A program made the position numbers and the translations under genes. A stretch of DNA of 47,623 nucleotides from Nitratireductor aquibiodomus NL21 = JCM 21793. Lineage in GTDB: Bacteria; Pseudomonadota; Alphaproteobacteria; Rhizobiales; Rhizobiaceae. The notes beneath the pieces are model-generated. The model searched no databases. It worked only from the letters and a program-made list of their open reading frames with translations, and was not told where the DNA came from. The first letter of the stretch is position 1. Each line of letters opens with the position of its first letter. This document shows, piece after piece, positions 18,606-26,767 of the stretch. Location of the stretch: positions 1-47,623 of the forward strand of contig NZ_BAMP01000026.1 in NCBI RefSeq assembly GCF_000615975.1. The letters run 5' to 3'.

Positions 18606-20078
18606 GTGGCCTGGGGACTTCTCCTTACCATCATCGTGTTCATTGGCGTTGTCGGCTATGTTCTCGGCAGTGCGCGTGCAAAAAAGCAAAGTGCATCGGT
18701 GGCTGAAAAGCCGCATTCGCGTGCGCATTATCATGGCTGGTGGGTATTCCTGCTCGCCGTTTTGCCGACACTGCTTTTCATGGCGGCCTGGTCGGCCGGC
18801 AGCTATGCCTATGTGGATCGCGCGATCAGCGAACGCATGCCCGAGCAAACAGCCGACAGCGCGATCGCGAGCCGTTCGCTTGCCCTGGGCATGGTCCGCA
18901 ATCTGGCAACCGGTCTGCGCAGGATCGAGGGCGACCCCGCCTTTGCCGAGGTGCCGAAGAGCTTCGAGGCACTGCGGCCCGTTCTTGCCGAACGCGGCGT
19001 GGCACTCGCTTCTGACACGCAGGACTACATGATCCCCATCGCGCTCGACCTCAACGCCATGCAGGACAATGCAGCGTTGATCGGTACGGTGATCGCGATC
19101 CTTCTGTCGCTTGGCGGTGCCTTTCTCGGTCTGCGGAGCGTGCGTCCACGCGGCCGGGCCAGGAACAATGTCGAGCGCATCATCACCTGGGGTCTGCTGG
19201 CCGCCTCCACCATCGCCATCCTGACGACGGTGGGCATCGTCTTCTCGATGCTGTTCGAGACGATCCACTTCTTCCGCTCGGTGTCGCTGAGCAACTTCTT
19301 TTTCGGAACCGTGTGGGACCCGCGTTTCGCCGCTGCCGGTGCAGAAGCGCAGGAGGGCCAGTTCGGCCTCATTCCGCTGCTTGCCGGCACGGTCTATATC
19401 GCCTTCGTGGCGATGCTGTTCGCCGTCCCGGTCGGTCTGATGGCGGCGATCTACATGGCCGAGTACGCCTCCAAGCGCGTGCGTTCGGTGGTCAAGCCCC
19501 TGCTTGAGGTTCTGGCCGGCATTCCGACCATCGTCTACGGCTTCTTCGCCCTGGTCACGGTCGGTCCGTTCCTGCGCGACATGAGCGCGGCGATCGCCGG
19601 CGGCCCCGGCTTTATCCAGGCCCAGAGTGTTCTGACGGCGGGTCTTGTTATGGGCATCATGTTGATCCCGTTCGTCTCGTCGCTGTCGGACGACATCATC
19701 ACCGCCGTGCCGCGCGCCATGCGTGACGGTTCGCTCGGGCTTGGCGCGACGCGTTCCGAGACCATCAAGCGCGTCATCTTGCCCGCCGCGCTGCCGGGCA
19801 TTGTCGGGGCGCTGCTTCTCACGGCGTCGCGTGCCATCGGTGAGACCATGATCGTGGTTCTGGCCGCAGGCGTCGCCGCCAATCTCACGCTGAACCCGTT
19901 CGAGGCAATGACAACGATCACCGTCAAGATCGTCAATCAGCTCACCGGGGATCTGGAGTTCACCTCGCCGCAGACGCTGGTGGCCTTTGCGCTGGGCATG
20001 ACCCTGTTCGTGCTCACGCTCGGCATGAATGTCTTCGCGCTGTACATCGTGCGCAAATACCGGGAGCAATACGAATGA
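18606..20078 (+). CDS. pstC: Phosphate ABC transporter permease PstC
   Basis: A 490-residue inner-membrane permease of the long type found in alphaproteobacteria. An N-terminal helix, a second helix (WWVFLLAVLPTLLFMAAW) and a ~120-residue periplasmic insert precede the standard six-helix transport core (residues ~190-485). The core includes the inner-membrane permease EAA-loop region ALGLGATRSETIKRVILPAALPG in family form (LGLGATRSETI...LPAALPGIVG). GTG at 18606 follows GGAGAGGGGG. The stop overlaps the pstA ATG (ATGA at 20075-20078), indicating coupled translation. Confidence 0.95.
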   Translation: MAWGLLLTIIVFIGVVGYVLGSARAKKQSASVAEKPHSRAHYHGWWVFLLAVLPTLLFMAAWSAGSYAYVDRAISERMPEQTADSAIASRSLALGMVRNLATGLRRIEGDPAFAEVPKSFEALRPVLAERGVALASDTQDYMIPIALDLNAMQDNAALIGTVIAILLSLGGAFLGLRSVRPRGRARNNVERIITWGLLAASTIAILTTVGIVFSMLFETIHFFRSVSLSNFFFGTVWDPRFAAAGAEAQEGQFGLIPLLAGTVYIAFVAMLFAVPVGLMAAIYMAEYASKRVRSVVKPLLEVLAGIPTIVYGFFALVTVGPFLRDMSAAIAGGPGFIQAQSVLTAGLVMGIMLIPFVSSLSDDIITAVPRAMRDGSLGLGATRSETIKRVILPAALPGIVGALLLTASRAIGETMIVVLAAGVAANLTLNPFEAMTTITVKIVNQLTGDLEFTSPQTLVAFALGMTLFVLTLGMNVFALYIVRKYREQYE

Positions 20079-21391
20079 CCGACGCTGTCTACAAAGGGGG
20101 CGATGCTCCCCGCGCAGCCGCGCGCCGAGACATCGGCATCAAGAAGCGTTATGCGGCAGAGCAGCGGTTCCGGATGTACGGCATCATCGCGATCGCCATC
20201 GGCATCTTCTTTCTTGCCGCGCTTTTGTGGTCGGTGGTGTCCAACGGTTACACCGCTTTCTGGCAGAGCTCCATCAATCTGGATGTCACCTTCGCCGAGA
20301 ATGTGATCGATCCGGACAATGAGCGCGCCACCGACCCGAACGCGCTTCTGACGGCCAATTATCCGAAACTTGCGACAGATGCCCTGGTGGCGAAGCTAGG
20401 GGTCGACCCGGAGAACCGCAAGCTGGTTCGCGAGGTGGGCGGTCTGATCTCGAACGGGGTTCGCACCCAGTTGCGCGACATGGTGGTGGCGGACCCGTCG
20501 ATCATCGGCACGACCCGGAATGTGTGGGTTCTGGCGAGCGGCGATGTGGATTCTGCCGTGAAGGGTCAGGTCAACCTCGAGGTGGACGAAAGCCGCCGCA
20601 AGGTCTCCGACCAGCAGCTCGAATGGATGCGCACGATGGAAGCCGATGGCGTTCTGGAACAGCGCTTCAATTCGGGGCTTTTCACCCGTGGTGCTTCGAG
20701 CCGACCCGAAACGGCAGGCATGGGCGTCGCTATTGTCGGCTCGATCTACATGATGCTGATCGTGCTCGTCCTGGCGCTGCCGATCGGTGTTGCCGCTTCG
20801 ATCTACCTTGAGGAGTTCGCGCCGCAGAACAAGCTGACCGATCTGATCGAGGTCAACATCAACAATCTGGCGGCCGTGCCGTCCATCGTCTTCGGCCTCC
20901 TCGGCCTCGCTGTGTTCATCAATTTCATGCATCTGCCGCGCTCTGCTTCTCTTGTGGGCGGTCTGGTGCTGACGCTGATGACATTGCCGACGATCATCAT
21001 CGCAACGCGCGCAGCGCTGCGGGCCGTGCCGCCGTCGATCCGCTCGGCAGCTCTTGGCCTTGGCGCTTCGCGCACACAGACGGTGTTTCACCATGTGCTG
21101 CCGCTGGCAGCACCGGGCATCCTGACGGGTACGATCATCGGCCTGGCGCAGGCGCTCGGCGAAACGGCACCGCTGCTTCTGATCGGCATGGTGGCTTTCG
21201 TGGCCGATTACCCGACCACGCCGCTCGATCCCGCAACGGCGCTGCCGGTTCAGATCTATATGTGGGCGAACGAAGCCGAACGCGCATTTGTCGAGCGCAC
21301 TTCGGGCGCTATCATCGTATTGCTGCTGTTCCTCGCCGTGATGAACATCACCGCCATTATTCTGCGGCGGCGCGTCGAGCGTCGCTGGTAA
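20075..21391 (+). CDS. pstA: Phosphate ABC transporter permease PstA (with DUF3333 N-terminus)
   Basis: A 438-residue partner permease. Beyond the C-terminal core of six helices (from about residue 220, with [20 protein letters not shown] as the EAA-type loop), it has the long N-terminal extension of the DUF3333 type: a transmembrane helix [20 protein letters not shown] and a ~150-residue periplasmic portion. Such extended PstA forms pair with long PstC in alphaproteobacteria. Start ATG 20075 overlaps the pstC stop by four bases. pstB starts 14 bases after its stop. Confidence 0.95.
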   Translation: MTDAVYKGGDAPRAAARRDIGIKKRYAAEQRFRMYGIIAIAIGIFFLAALLWSVVSNGYTAFWQSSINLDVTFAENVIDPDNERATDPNALLTANYPKLATDALVAKLGVDPENRKLVREVGGLISNGVRTQLRDMVVADPSIIGTTRNVWVLASGDVDSAVKGQVNLEVDESRRKVSDQQLEWMRTMEADGVLEQRFNSGLFTRGASSRPETAGMGVAIVGSIYMMLIVLVLALPIGVAASIYLEEFAPQNKLTDLIEVNINNLAAVPSIVFGLLGLAVFINFMHLPRSASLVGGLVLTLMTLPTIIIATRAALRAVPPSIRSAALGLGASRTQTVFHHVLPLAAPGILTGTIIGLAQALGETAPLLLIGMVAFVADYPTTPLDPATALPVQIYMWANEAERAFVERTSGAIIVLLLFLAVMNITAIILRRRVERRW

Positions 21392-21405
21392 CGGAGTGGA
21401 AGGAC

Positions 21406-22221
21406 ATGAATATGCTCACTGATGCTGCTGTCGAAGAAGCACTGGATGCGAGCCAGAAGCCAAGGCCCCTCAAGATGCGCGGCGAGAACGTGCGTGTCTT
21501 CTACGGCGAGAAGCAGGCGCTTTTCGATGTGAACCTGGATGTTCTGGAGAACCAGGTCACGGCGCTGATCGGCCCTTCGGGCTGCGGCAAGTCGACGTTC
21601 CTGCGCTGTCTCAACCGCATGAACGATACGATCGATATCTGCCGCATCGAAGGCAGGATCACGCTCGACGAACAGGACATCTACGATCCCAGGATCGACG
21701 TGGTGGAGCTGCGTGCCCGCGTCGGCATGGTGTTCCAGAAGCCAAACCCGTTCCCCAAGTCGATCTATGAGAACATTGCCTACGGACCACGCATTCACGG
21801 TCTGGCATCGAAGAAGGCGGAGTTCGACGAGATCGTCGAATCCAGCCTGCAGAAGGCCGGTCTCTTCAACGAGGTGAAGGACCGTTTGCATGAGCCTGGA
21901 ACGGGCCTCTCCGGTGGCCAGCAGCAGCGTTTATGCATTGCGCGCGCCATCGCGGTTTCGCCCGAGGTGATCCTCATGGACGAACCGTGCTCGGCGCTCG
22001 ATCCCATCGCCACCGCCAAGGTGGAGGAGCTGATCGACGAACTGCGCGAGAACTACACCATCGTCATCGTGACGCACTCCATGCAGCAGGCGGCGCGCGT
22101 GTCGCAGCGCACGGCCATGTTCCATCTGGGCAATCTTGTCGAGGAAGGTCCGACGGACAAGATGTTCACCAACCCGGATGACAAGCGCACCCAGGATTAC
22201 ATCACCGGTCGCTTCGGTTGA
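21406..22221 (+). CDS. pstB: Phosphate ABC transporter ATP-binding protein
   Basis: A 271-residue cytoplasmic ATPase driving phosphate uptake. Walker [10 protein letters not shown], signature LSGGQQQR and Walker B VILMDEP are intact, followed by the switch His in [13 protein letters not shown]. PstB-specific segments are FRCLNRMND-like ([10 protein letters not shown]) and [21 protein letters not shown] at 21406 ([13 protein letters not shown]) follows GGAGTGGAAGGAC. Together with PhoU it forms the phosphate-sensing complex that restrains the Pho kinase. Confidence 0.97.
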   Translation: MNMLTDAAVEEALDASQKPRPLKMRGENVRVFYGEKQALFDVNLDVLENQVTALIGPSGCGKSTFLRCLNRMNDTIDICRIEGRITLDEQDIYDPRIDVVELRARVGMVFQKPNPFPKSIYENIAYGPRIHGLASKKAEFDEIVESSLQKAGLFNEVKDRLHEPGTGLSGGQQQRLCIARAIAVSPEVILMDEPCSALDPIATAKVEELIDELRENYTIVIVTHSMQQAARVSQRTAMFHLGNLVEEGPTDKMFTNPDDKRTQDYITGRFG

Positions 22222-22243
22222 CGCACAGATAAGGAACCAGATC

Positions 22244-22954
22244 ATGGGCGAGCACACAGTCAGCTCCTTCGATGAGGAACTCGGTGAGATCGACCGCCTC
22301 ATCCGCGACATGGGCGATCTCTCCGGTGCGATGACCCGCGCCTCAACCAATGCCCTGCTCAATTCCGACACTGCGCTCGCGCAGCGTGTCATCTCCGACG
22401 ACACGATCATGGATGCCAAGCAGCGCGATCTCGACGAGCGCGCGATCACGCTGATCGCCAAGCGCCAGCCGATGGCGCAGGATCTGCGCAGCGTTGTGGG
22501 CGCCATTCGCATGGCAGCCGACCTGGAGCGTATTGGCGATCTCGCCAAGAACATCGCCAAGCGCGTGAGCGCGGTCGGGCAGAGCGCCACGCCGCGCACG
22601 CTCGCCCATTCCATCGATGCGATGGCAGGTCTGGTGCTGCATCAGGTCAATGCGGTGGTCGAACACTATGTGAAGCGCGATGCCGAAGCGCTGATCCGGT
22701 TGCGCGACGAGGATGAGAAGATAGACATCCAGTATACGTCGGTGTTTCGCGAACTGCTGACCTACATGATGGAGGATCCGCGCAACATCACGTCGTGCAC
22801 GCATCTTCTGTTCTGCGCCAAGAATCTCGAACGCATCGGCGATCACGTGACGAATATCGCCGAAAATGCCTATTATGTGGTGACGGGGGAACAGCTTCCG
22901 GTCCAGCGGCCGAAGCTCGATGAAACACAGATGACGGTCGATGCGGATGCGTAG
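22244..22954 (+). CDS. phoU: Phosphate signalling/transport accessory protein PhoU
   Basis: A 236-residue all-helical protein made of two tandem PhoU repeats, each with the E/D-x-x-x-D metal-cluster style segments (IRMAADLERIGDLAKNIAK and CAKNLERIGDHVTNIAENA). It binds PstB and the PhoR-type kinase to silence the regulon when phosphate is plentiful. ATG at 22244 follows AAGGAACC. It lies 22 bases after pstB and 34 bases before phoB. Confidence 0.96.
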   Translation: MGEHTVSSFDEELGEIDRLIRDMGDLSGAMTRASTNALLNSDTALAQRVISDDTIMDAKQRDLDERAITLIAKRQPMAQDLRSVVGAIRMAADLERIGDLAKNIAKRVSAVGQSATPRTLAHSIDAMAGLVLHQVNAVVEHYVKRDAEALIRLRDEDEKIDIQYTSVFRELLTYMMEDPRNITSCTHLLFCAKNLERIGDHVTNIAENAYYVVTGEQLPVQRPKLDETQMTVDADA

Positions 22955-22988
22955 TCGGCCGTAGCAATGCCCTAGGAGAATGCCTTCC

Positions 22989-23678
22989 ATGATTGCCCCC
23001 AAGGTCATGGTCGTTGAAGACGACGAACCGCTCTGCGTCCTGCTGAAATACAATCTGGAGGCCGAGGGTTATCAGGTAGAGATGATTTCGCGCGGCGATG
23101 AAGCCGAGGTGCGCCTGCAGGAAAATGTTCCGGATCTGCTCGTTCTGGACTGGATGGTCCCGGCTGTGTCGGGCATCGAACTTTGTCGCCGGCTTCGCAT
23201 GCGCCCGGAAACCGAGCGCCTGCCGATCATCATGCTCACCGCGCGCGGTGAGGAAAGCGACCGCGTGCGCGGACTTTCCACCGGGGCCGACGATTATCTC
23301 GTGAAGCCCTTTTCGACACCGGAGTTCGTGGCGCGTGTCCGCGCGCTCCTGCGCCGGGCCAAGCCGGAGGTGCTGTCAACGGTTCTCTCCGTCGGCGACA
23401 TTGTGCTCGACCGGGAATCGCACCGCGTTTACCGGCGCAAGAATGAAATCCGTCTCGGACCGACAGAGTTCCGCCTTCTGGAATTCATGATGCAGCATCC
23501 CGGCCGCGTTTTCTCGCGCAGCCAGCTGCTCGACAATGTCTGGGGTGAAACGATCTATATCGACGAGCGCACGGTTGACGTTCATGTGGGCCGGTTGCGC
23601 AAGGCCGTGAATCAGGGCCGACTTCCCGACGTGATCCGCACCATTCGCGGCGCCGGCTACGCTATCCGTGAAGCCTGA
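22989..23678 (+). CDS. phoB: Phosphate regulon response regulator PhoB
   Basis: An OmpR/PhoB-family response regulator of about 229 residues. The receiver domain has VVEDDEP, the phospho-Asp in LVLDWMVP, T in LTARG and K in VKPFS. The winged-helix DNA-binding domain has LLEFMMQHPGRVFSRSQLLDNVWG and ERTVDVHVGRLRKA. It binds Pho boxes such as the one at 17364. Two ATGs are possible, 22980 and 22989; the AGGAG at 22973-22977 is better spaced for the second. No phoR kinase gene is next to it in this window. Confidence 0.95.
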   Translation: MIAPKVMVVEDDEPLCVLLKYNLEAEGYQVEMISRGDEAEVRLQENVPDLLVLDWMVPAVSGIELCRRLRMRPETERLPIIMLTARGEESDRVRGLSTGADDYLVKPFSTPEFVARVRALLRRAKPEVLSTVLSVGDIVLDRESHRVYRRKNEIRLGPTEFRLLEFMMQHPGRVFSRSQLLDNVWGETIYIDERTVDVHVGRLRKAVNQGRLPDVIRTIRGAGYAIREA

Positions 23679-23692
23679 GACAGACCGACACA

Positions 23693-23722
23693 AAAACCCC
23701 GGCGCAGTTGCCGGGGTTTTTT
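23693..23722 (+). terminator. Terminator of the pst-phoU-phoB operon
   Basis: AAAAACCCCGGC-GCAGTT-GCCGGGGTTTTTT is a strong GC stem with a T run 14 bases after the phoB stop. The symmetric A and T tracts let it serve the leftward neighbour as well. Confidence 0.9.
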
Positions 23723-23746
23723 CATATGCTGTTGCAGTCGGTCCGG

Positions 23747-24073
23747 TCACTTCACAAGCGTGCTTGCGGGCCTGCCATGTTCGTTCCGGGCAACCGCAAA
23801 GCTCGTCACCGGCTCAAGGGTGGCCGTCAGCTTGCCGTCGTCCGTAATGTCCCATTCCAGAACCGCGTCGTCGTAGACGAGCGCCGGATCAACGTAGACA
23901 CATGTCGCCATAACCTGCGGAGCCTCATTTTCGAGCTCGCGCATCGAGAGAGGCCTTTCCGCCTCGCACTCCTCGAACGTCTCATAGACAGGCGTGGGGG
24001 CGGGCAGTTCGCGGCATTCGGCCATGTTGCCGGAGCAGCCGACAATCAGAAGAAGCGCAGCGATGTGTTCCAT
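23747..24073 (-). CDS. Small putative lipoprotein, unknown function
   Basis: A 108-residue exported protein. The N-terminus MEHIAALLLIVGCSGNMAEC carries a short hydrophobic stretch ending in a lipobox-like IVGC (Cys13). The remainder is acidic with two more Cys residues (AECREL, EECEAE) and an ATCVYVDPALVYDD segment. ATG at 24073 follows AAAGGAGAACGCC. It stands alone between the pho terminator and the DUF1328 gene. No function is recognised. Confidence 0.65.
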   Translation of the reverse strand: MEHIAALLLIVGCSGNMAECRELPAPTPVYETFEECEAERPLSMRELENEAPQVMATCVYVDPALVYDDAVLEWDITDDGKLTATLEPVTSFAVARNEHGRPASTLVK

Positions 24074-24163
24074 GGCGTTCTCCTTTCACTGTCTCCCCGA
24101 AGCGGAAGCCATGGATGGTCCGCCTCGCCGGGTGCCGCATTCGTTTACGTTGCGTCCCTTTGT

Positions 24164-24331
24164 TTAGCCGCGTCTCCTCAGCAGTCCCATGATCAGGGAA
24201 ATGGCAAGAAGAGCGAGGAAAATATAGAACAGAATCTGCGCTATCCCCGCTGACGCACCAGCAATCCCGCCAAAACCGAGCGCGCCGGCGATGAGCGCCA
24301 CGACCAGAAATATAAGTGCCCAGTAAAGCAT
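24164..24331 (-). CDS. DUF1328 small membrane protein (YtjA-like)
   Basis: A 55-residue hydrophobic protein with two transmembrane helices, [25 protein letters not shown] and [21 protein letters not shown], ending in RRRG. This is the compact DUF1328 pattern. ATG at 24331 (after GGAGAGACAGC) fits the family. An upstream extension would place the promoter inside the gene. A GGAAC-N17-CGTT EcfG promoter lies just upstream, so it belongs to the general stress regulon. The molecular role is unknown. Confidence 0.88.
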   Translation of the reverse strand: MLYWALIFLVVALIAGALGFGGIAGASAGIAQILFYIFLALLAISLIMGLLRRRG

Positions 24332-24360
24332 GCTGTCTCTCCGTTTAGTTATGAATGCTA

Positions 24361-24386
24361 AACGCCTGCGCACGGAGATTGGTTCC
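24361..24386 (-). promoter_or_regulatory. EcfG-type promoter for the DUF1328 gene
   Basis: On the minus strand GGAAC (24386-24382), a 17-base spacer and CGTT (24364-24361) match the general-stress sigma factor consensus. The element ends 29 bases before the ATG. Confidence 0.8.
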
Positions 24387-24464
24387 CGGCCGAAAGAAAA
24401 CCGGCAAAATAAAAGACCGCCCGTGGAGGGGCGGCCCTTAGGAAGCGGTGAAGCCAGCACTCAA

Positions 24465-25259
24465 TCAGGCGGCGGCGCGTGCCTGGTGATCGAAGAACAG
24501 CGCCTGACTGATCAGCGCCTTGACCATTTCAGGACTGAACGGCTTGGTGACCAGGAAAGTCGGCTCCGGGCGTTCGCCGGTCAGCAATCTCTCCGGGAAA
24601 GCCGTGATGAAGATGACGGGAACGGTAGCCGCTTCGAGAATTTCGTTCACGGCATCGAGGCCCGAGCTTCCATCCGCAAGCTGGATATCAGCAAGCACCA
24701 TTTTCGGCTGGGTCTTCGCGAACATCTCGACGGCCTGCTTGTGCGTTCGGGCGTTGCCGACAACCCGATGACCGAGGCTTTCGACCATCTCCTCGATATC
24801 CATGGCGATCAGAGGCTCATCCTCGATGATCAGGATATCGGTTGCCACCTGGCGGGAGATTTCTTCGCTGGCATCGTGCAGCATTGCGTTGATGCCGTTG
24901 AGATCGGTCTCCAGAATCTCCGCTGCCTCCTCCGGGCGAAAGTTCTCGACCGCTACCAGAAGGAATGCCTGGCGTGGACGCGGCGCGAGGGATGACAGGT
25001 TGCTCGAGGCGCGCTGCTCCCAGGCGGAGGTAGGGGCGTTGTCGGGCACTCGCACATCAAGCGTTTCGAACAGCGATGTGAACAGCCTGAAGAGCGCGAT
25101 CCTGTCGGTCGACGCCTCGGGAAAGATGCTCGTGTCGGCGATAAGCGCCTCAAGCACCGCAGCCACCAGGGCGTCACCGCTCGATTGAGAACCGGATACC
25201 GCTCTTGAAAAGCGCCGCAGATAGGGAAGGTGCGGAGCGATACGCGCTGACAGGGTCAT
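24465..25259 (-). CDS. phyR: General stress response anti-anti-sigma regulator PhyR
   Basis: A 264-residue PhyR protein. An N-terminal sigma-factor-like domain (residues 1-125, MTLSARIAPHLPYLRRFSRAV, PRPRQAFLLVAVENFRPEEAA) mimics EcfG. A C-terminal receiver domain follows with IIEDEPLIAMDIEE, the phospho-Asp in MVLADIQL, T in FITAFPE and K in VTKPFSP. Phosphorylated PhyR binds NepR and frees EcfG. ATG at 25259 follows TAGGTCTCCC in complement (GGGAGACC). It is transcribed divergently from nepR-ecfG, with its own EcfG promoter. No HWE-type PhyK kinase is encoded in this window. Confidence 0.96.
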   Translation of the reverse strand: MTLSARIAPHLPYLRRFSRAVSGSQSSGDALVAAVLEALIADTSIFPEASTDRIALFRLFTSLFETLDVRVPDNAPTSAWEQRASSNLSSLAPRPRQAFLLVAVENFRPEEAAEILETDLNGINAMLHDASEEISRQVATDILIIEDEPLIAMDIEEMVESLGHRVVGNARTHKQAVEMFAKTQPKMVLADIQLADGSSGLDAVNEILEAATVPVIFITAFPERLLTGERPEPTFLVTKPFSPEMVKALISQALFFDHQARAAA

Positions 25260-25317
25260 GGATTTTAGGTCTCCCTCGTAACGTGGCAATGGGAACAATG
25301 TATATTTATGATGTGTG

Positions 25318-25343
25318 AAACGCCCGTTCCGCGAAAATGTTCC
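25318..25343 (-). promoter_or_regulatory. EcfG-type promoter of phyR
   Basis: On the minus strand GGAAC (25343-25339), 16 bases and CGTTT (25322-25318) match the GGAAC-N16/17-CGTT consensus, about 60 bases before the phyR ATG. A second GGAAC lies within the spacer. Confidence 0.85.
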
Positions 25344-25351
25344 GCAGGGAC

Positions 25352-25376
25352 GGAACGATTTCCAAGCGGCGGCGTT
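25352..25376 (+). promoter_or_regulatory. EcfG-type promoter of nepR-ecfG
   Basis: GGAAC (25352-25356), spacer of 16, CGTT (25373-25376). It lies about 85 bases before the nepR start, back to back with the phyR promoter and 8 bases from it. It implies positive autoregulation of the sigma factor. Confidence 0.85.
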
Positions 25377-25462
25377 TGGCAAGACACAAGACAGTGGTGG
25401 CGCGAGGCAATCGGATATGCCCGGGCCAGTGGGAGACAAGACCTTATGGATGAAGACAGGGC

Positions 25463-25669
25463 ATGAATTACGGCAAACCCAAAGCCCGAAGCGGTGTGGA
25501 AAGGCGTGGGAAGGGCGATGACCCTCTCGGCGCAAACTCCGAGATCGGGCGCAAGCTCAGGCAATACTACGACGATTTGATTGCGGAAGACATTCCGGAC
25601 CGGTTCAGCGATCTGCTCAATAAGCTCGAGCAGAAGAGCAGTGCTGACACCGCCGGAAACAAGGATTGA
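25463..25669 (+). CDS. nepR: General stress anti-sigma factor NepR
   Basis: A 68-residue NepR. The conserved core IGRKLRQYYDDLIAEDIPDRFSDLLNKLE (residues ~28-56) forms the two helices that bind EcfG, or phospho-PhyR when stress is signalled. The N-terminus is basic and probably disordered. Its end touches the start region of ecfG, typical of a translationally coupled pair. Start ATG 25463. Confidence 0.94.
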   Translation: MNYGKPKARSGVERRGKGDDPLGANSEIGRKLRQYYDDLIAEDIPDRFSDLLNKLEQKSSADTAGNKD

Positions 25670-25674
25670 TATCT

Positions 25675-26226
25675 ATGAGTGTGTATCCGGGCTTTCGTGA
25701 TGATCTTCTCGCTGCCGTACCCAGTCTGCGTGCGTTCGCGGTTTCGCTTTCGAAGAATGCCGACCGGGCCGATGACCTGGTTCAGGAGGCGCTCGTCAAG
25801 GCGTGGGACAAGCAGGCAAGCTATCAGCCGGGCACAAATCTGAAGGCATGGCTTTTCACCATCCTGCGCAACGAGTTTTATTCGCAGATGCGCAAGCGCA
25901 AACGCGAGGTCGAGGACAGCGATGGTGCCATCACCGCCCGTCTTTCAGTTCATCCTCCCCAGGAGGGGTCGGTCGACCTCAAGGACTTCCGCCGTGCGCT
26001 CGAGCAGTTGCCAGAAGATCAGCGCGAGGCGATCATTTTGATCGGCGCATCAGGGTTCTCCTATGAGGAGGCCGCCGAGATATGCGGCTGCGCCGTCGGC
26101 ACGATCAAGAGCCGTGTCAGCCGTGCCCGCACGCGGCTGCAGGAGATACTGGCTATCACCGGTGAGAATGATTTTGGGCCGGATGCCATCTCGACCCAGA
26201 TCACCAATTCGGTCTTCACCGCTTAA
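25675..26226 (+). CDS. ecfG: General stress ECF sigma factor EcfG
   Basis: A 183-residue ECF15-type sigma factor. Region 2 holds SLRAFAVSLSKNADRADDLVQEALVKAW and GTNLKAWLFTILRNEFYS. Region 4 holds ALEQLPEDQREAIILIGASGFSYEEAAEI and GTIKSRVSRARTRL. It recognises GGAAC-N16/17-CGTT promoters, several of which are present nearby. ATG at 25675 begins right after nepR. A TTG at 25666 is in frame but unlikely. Its stop overlaps the stop of the convergent response regulator by a few bases. Confidence 0.95.
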   Translation: MSVYPGFRDDLLAAVPSLRAFAVSLSKNADRADDLVQEALVKAWDKQASYQPGTNLKAWLFTILRNEFYSQMRKRKREVEDSDGAITARLSVHPPQEGSVDLKDFRRALEQLPEDQREAIILIGASGFSYEEAAEICGCAVGTIKSRVSRARTRLQEILAITGENDFGPDAISTQITNSVFTA

Positions 26227-26672
26227 TCGGGTTGCTGTCCGGCCCCGGCAGGCGAAGAGCCGATCGCCTGCGCGAGCGCTTCGATAAGATCGCTGTCCTT
26301 GTAGGGCTTTTCGACAATCGCGACGCCGTTGAAGGTCTCGAAGACCTGATGGTTCGCGGCATAGCCCGTTGCAAAGATAAAGGGTATGCGCCGGCTTTGC
26401 AGAAGACGGGCGAATTCGTCCGTCCAGTTGTCTGAGATCCTGATGTCGAGAATCGCGGTCGAGATGCGGCCCGTTTCCAGAACATCAGGCCCAAGCGCGT
26501 TGAATGAGGTGATGGTCACCACATCCTCGGCGCCGTGTTCCTTGCAGAGCGCCTCTATATTCATGGCAATCATGGTTTCGTCTTCGACAAGAAGAACGCG
26601 TGCGCCGTCCAGGGTTTTCTTCAAGCGGGCATCCTTCCGAAGCCAGAGAATCCATTTCTTCTGAACTCTCAT
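26223..26672 (-). CDS. Single-domain response regulator with FATGY motif
   Basis: A 149-residue protein that is essentially one receiver domain: acidic pocket VEDET, phospho-Asp in AILDIRIS, and K in VEKPYKD. The segment following beta-4 reads PFIFATGYAA, the signature of the FAT-GUY receiver subgroup. Members such as SdrG/MrrA act in general-stress phosphorelays of alphaproteobacteria. A ~20-residue basic N-terminal extension precedes the domain and is not part of the fold; ATG at 26672 could be replaced by a later start. It is tail-to-tail with ecfG. A role in modulating PhyR phosphorylation is inference. Confidence 0.85.
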   Translation of the reverse strand: MRVQKKWILWLRKDARLKKTLDGARVLLVEDETMIAMNIEALCKEHGAEDVVTITSFNALGPDVLETGRISTAILDIRISDNWTDEFARLLQSRRIPFIFATGYAANHQVFETFNGVAIVEKPYKDSDLIEALAQAIGSSPAGAGQQPD

Positions 26673-26713
26673 TAGTTGACTGACTTGTCATTAAAAAAAG
26701 ACATGCTCCTGAC

Positions 26714-26739
26714 GGAACCGGAGGGTTCAAGATGGCGTT
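26714..26739 (+). promoter_or_regulatory. EcfG-type promoter of the Crp/Fnr gene
   Basis: GGAAC (26714-26718), spacer of 17, CGTT (26736-26739). Transcription would begin near 26746, downstream of an in-frame ATG at 26732. The translation start is therefore placed at GTG 26768. Confidence 0.75.
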
Positions 26740-26767
26740 CCTCTTTATCAGCGGATTGAGGCAACCC

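Noticed and set aside
18465-20069. A 534-codon minus-strand frame opposite pstC
   Set aside because: It is a shadow of pstC, and its composition is His/Arg/Asp-rich as expected for the complement of a membrane protein gene.
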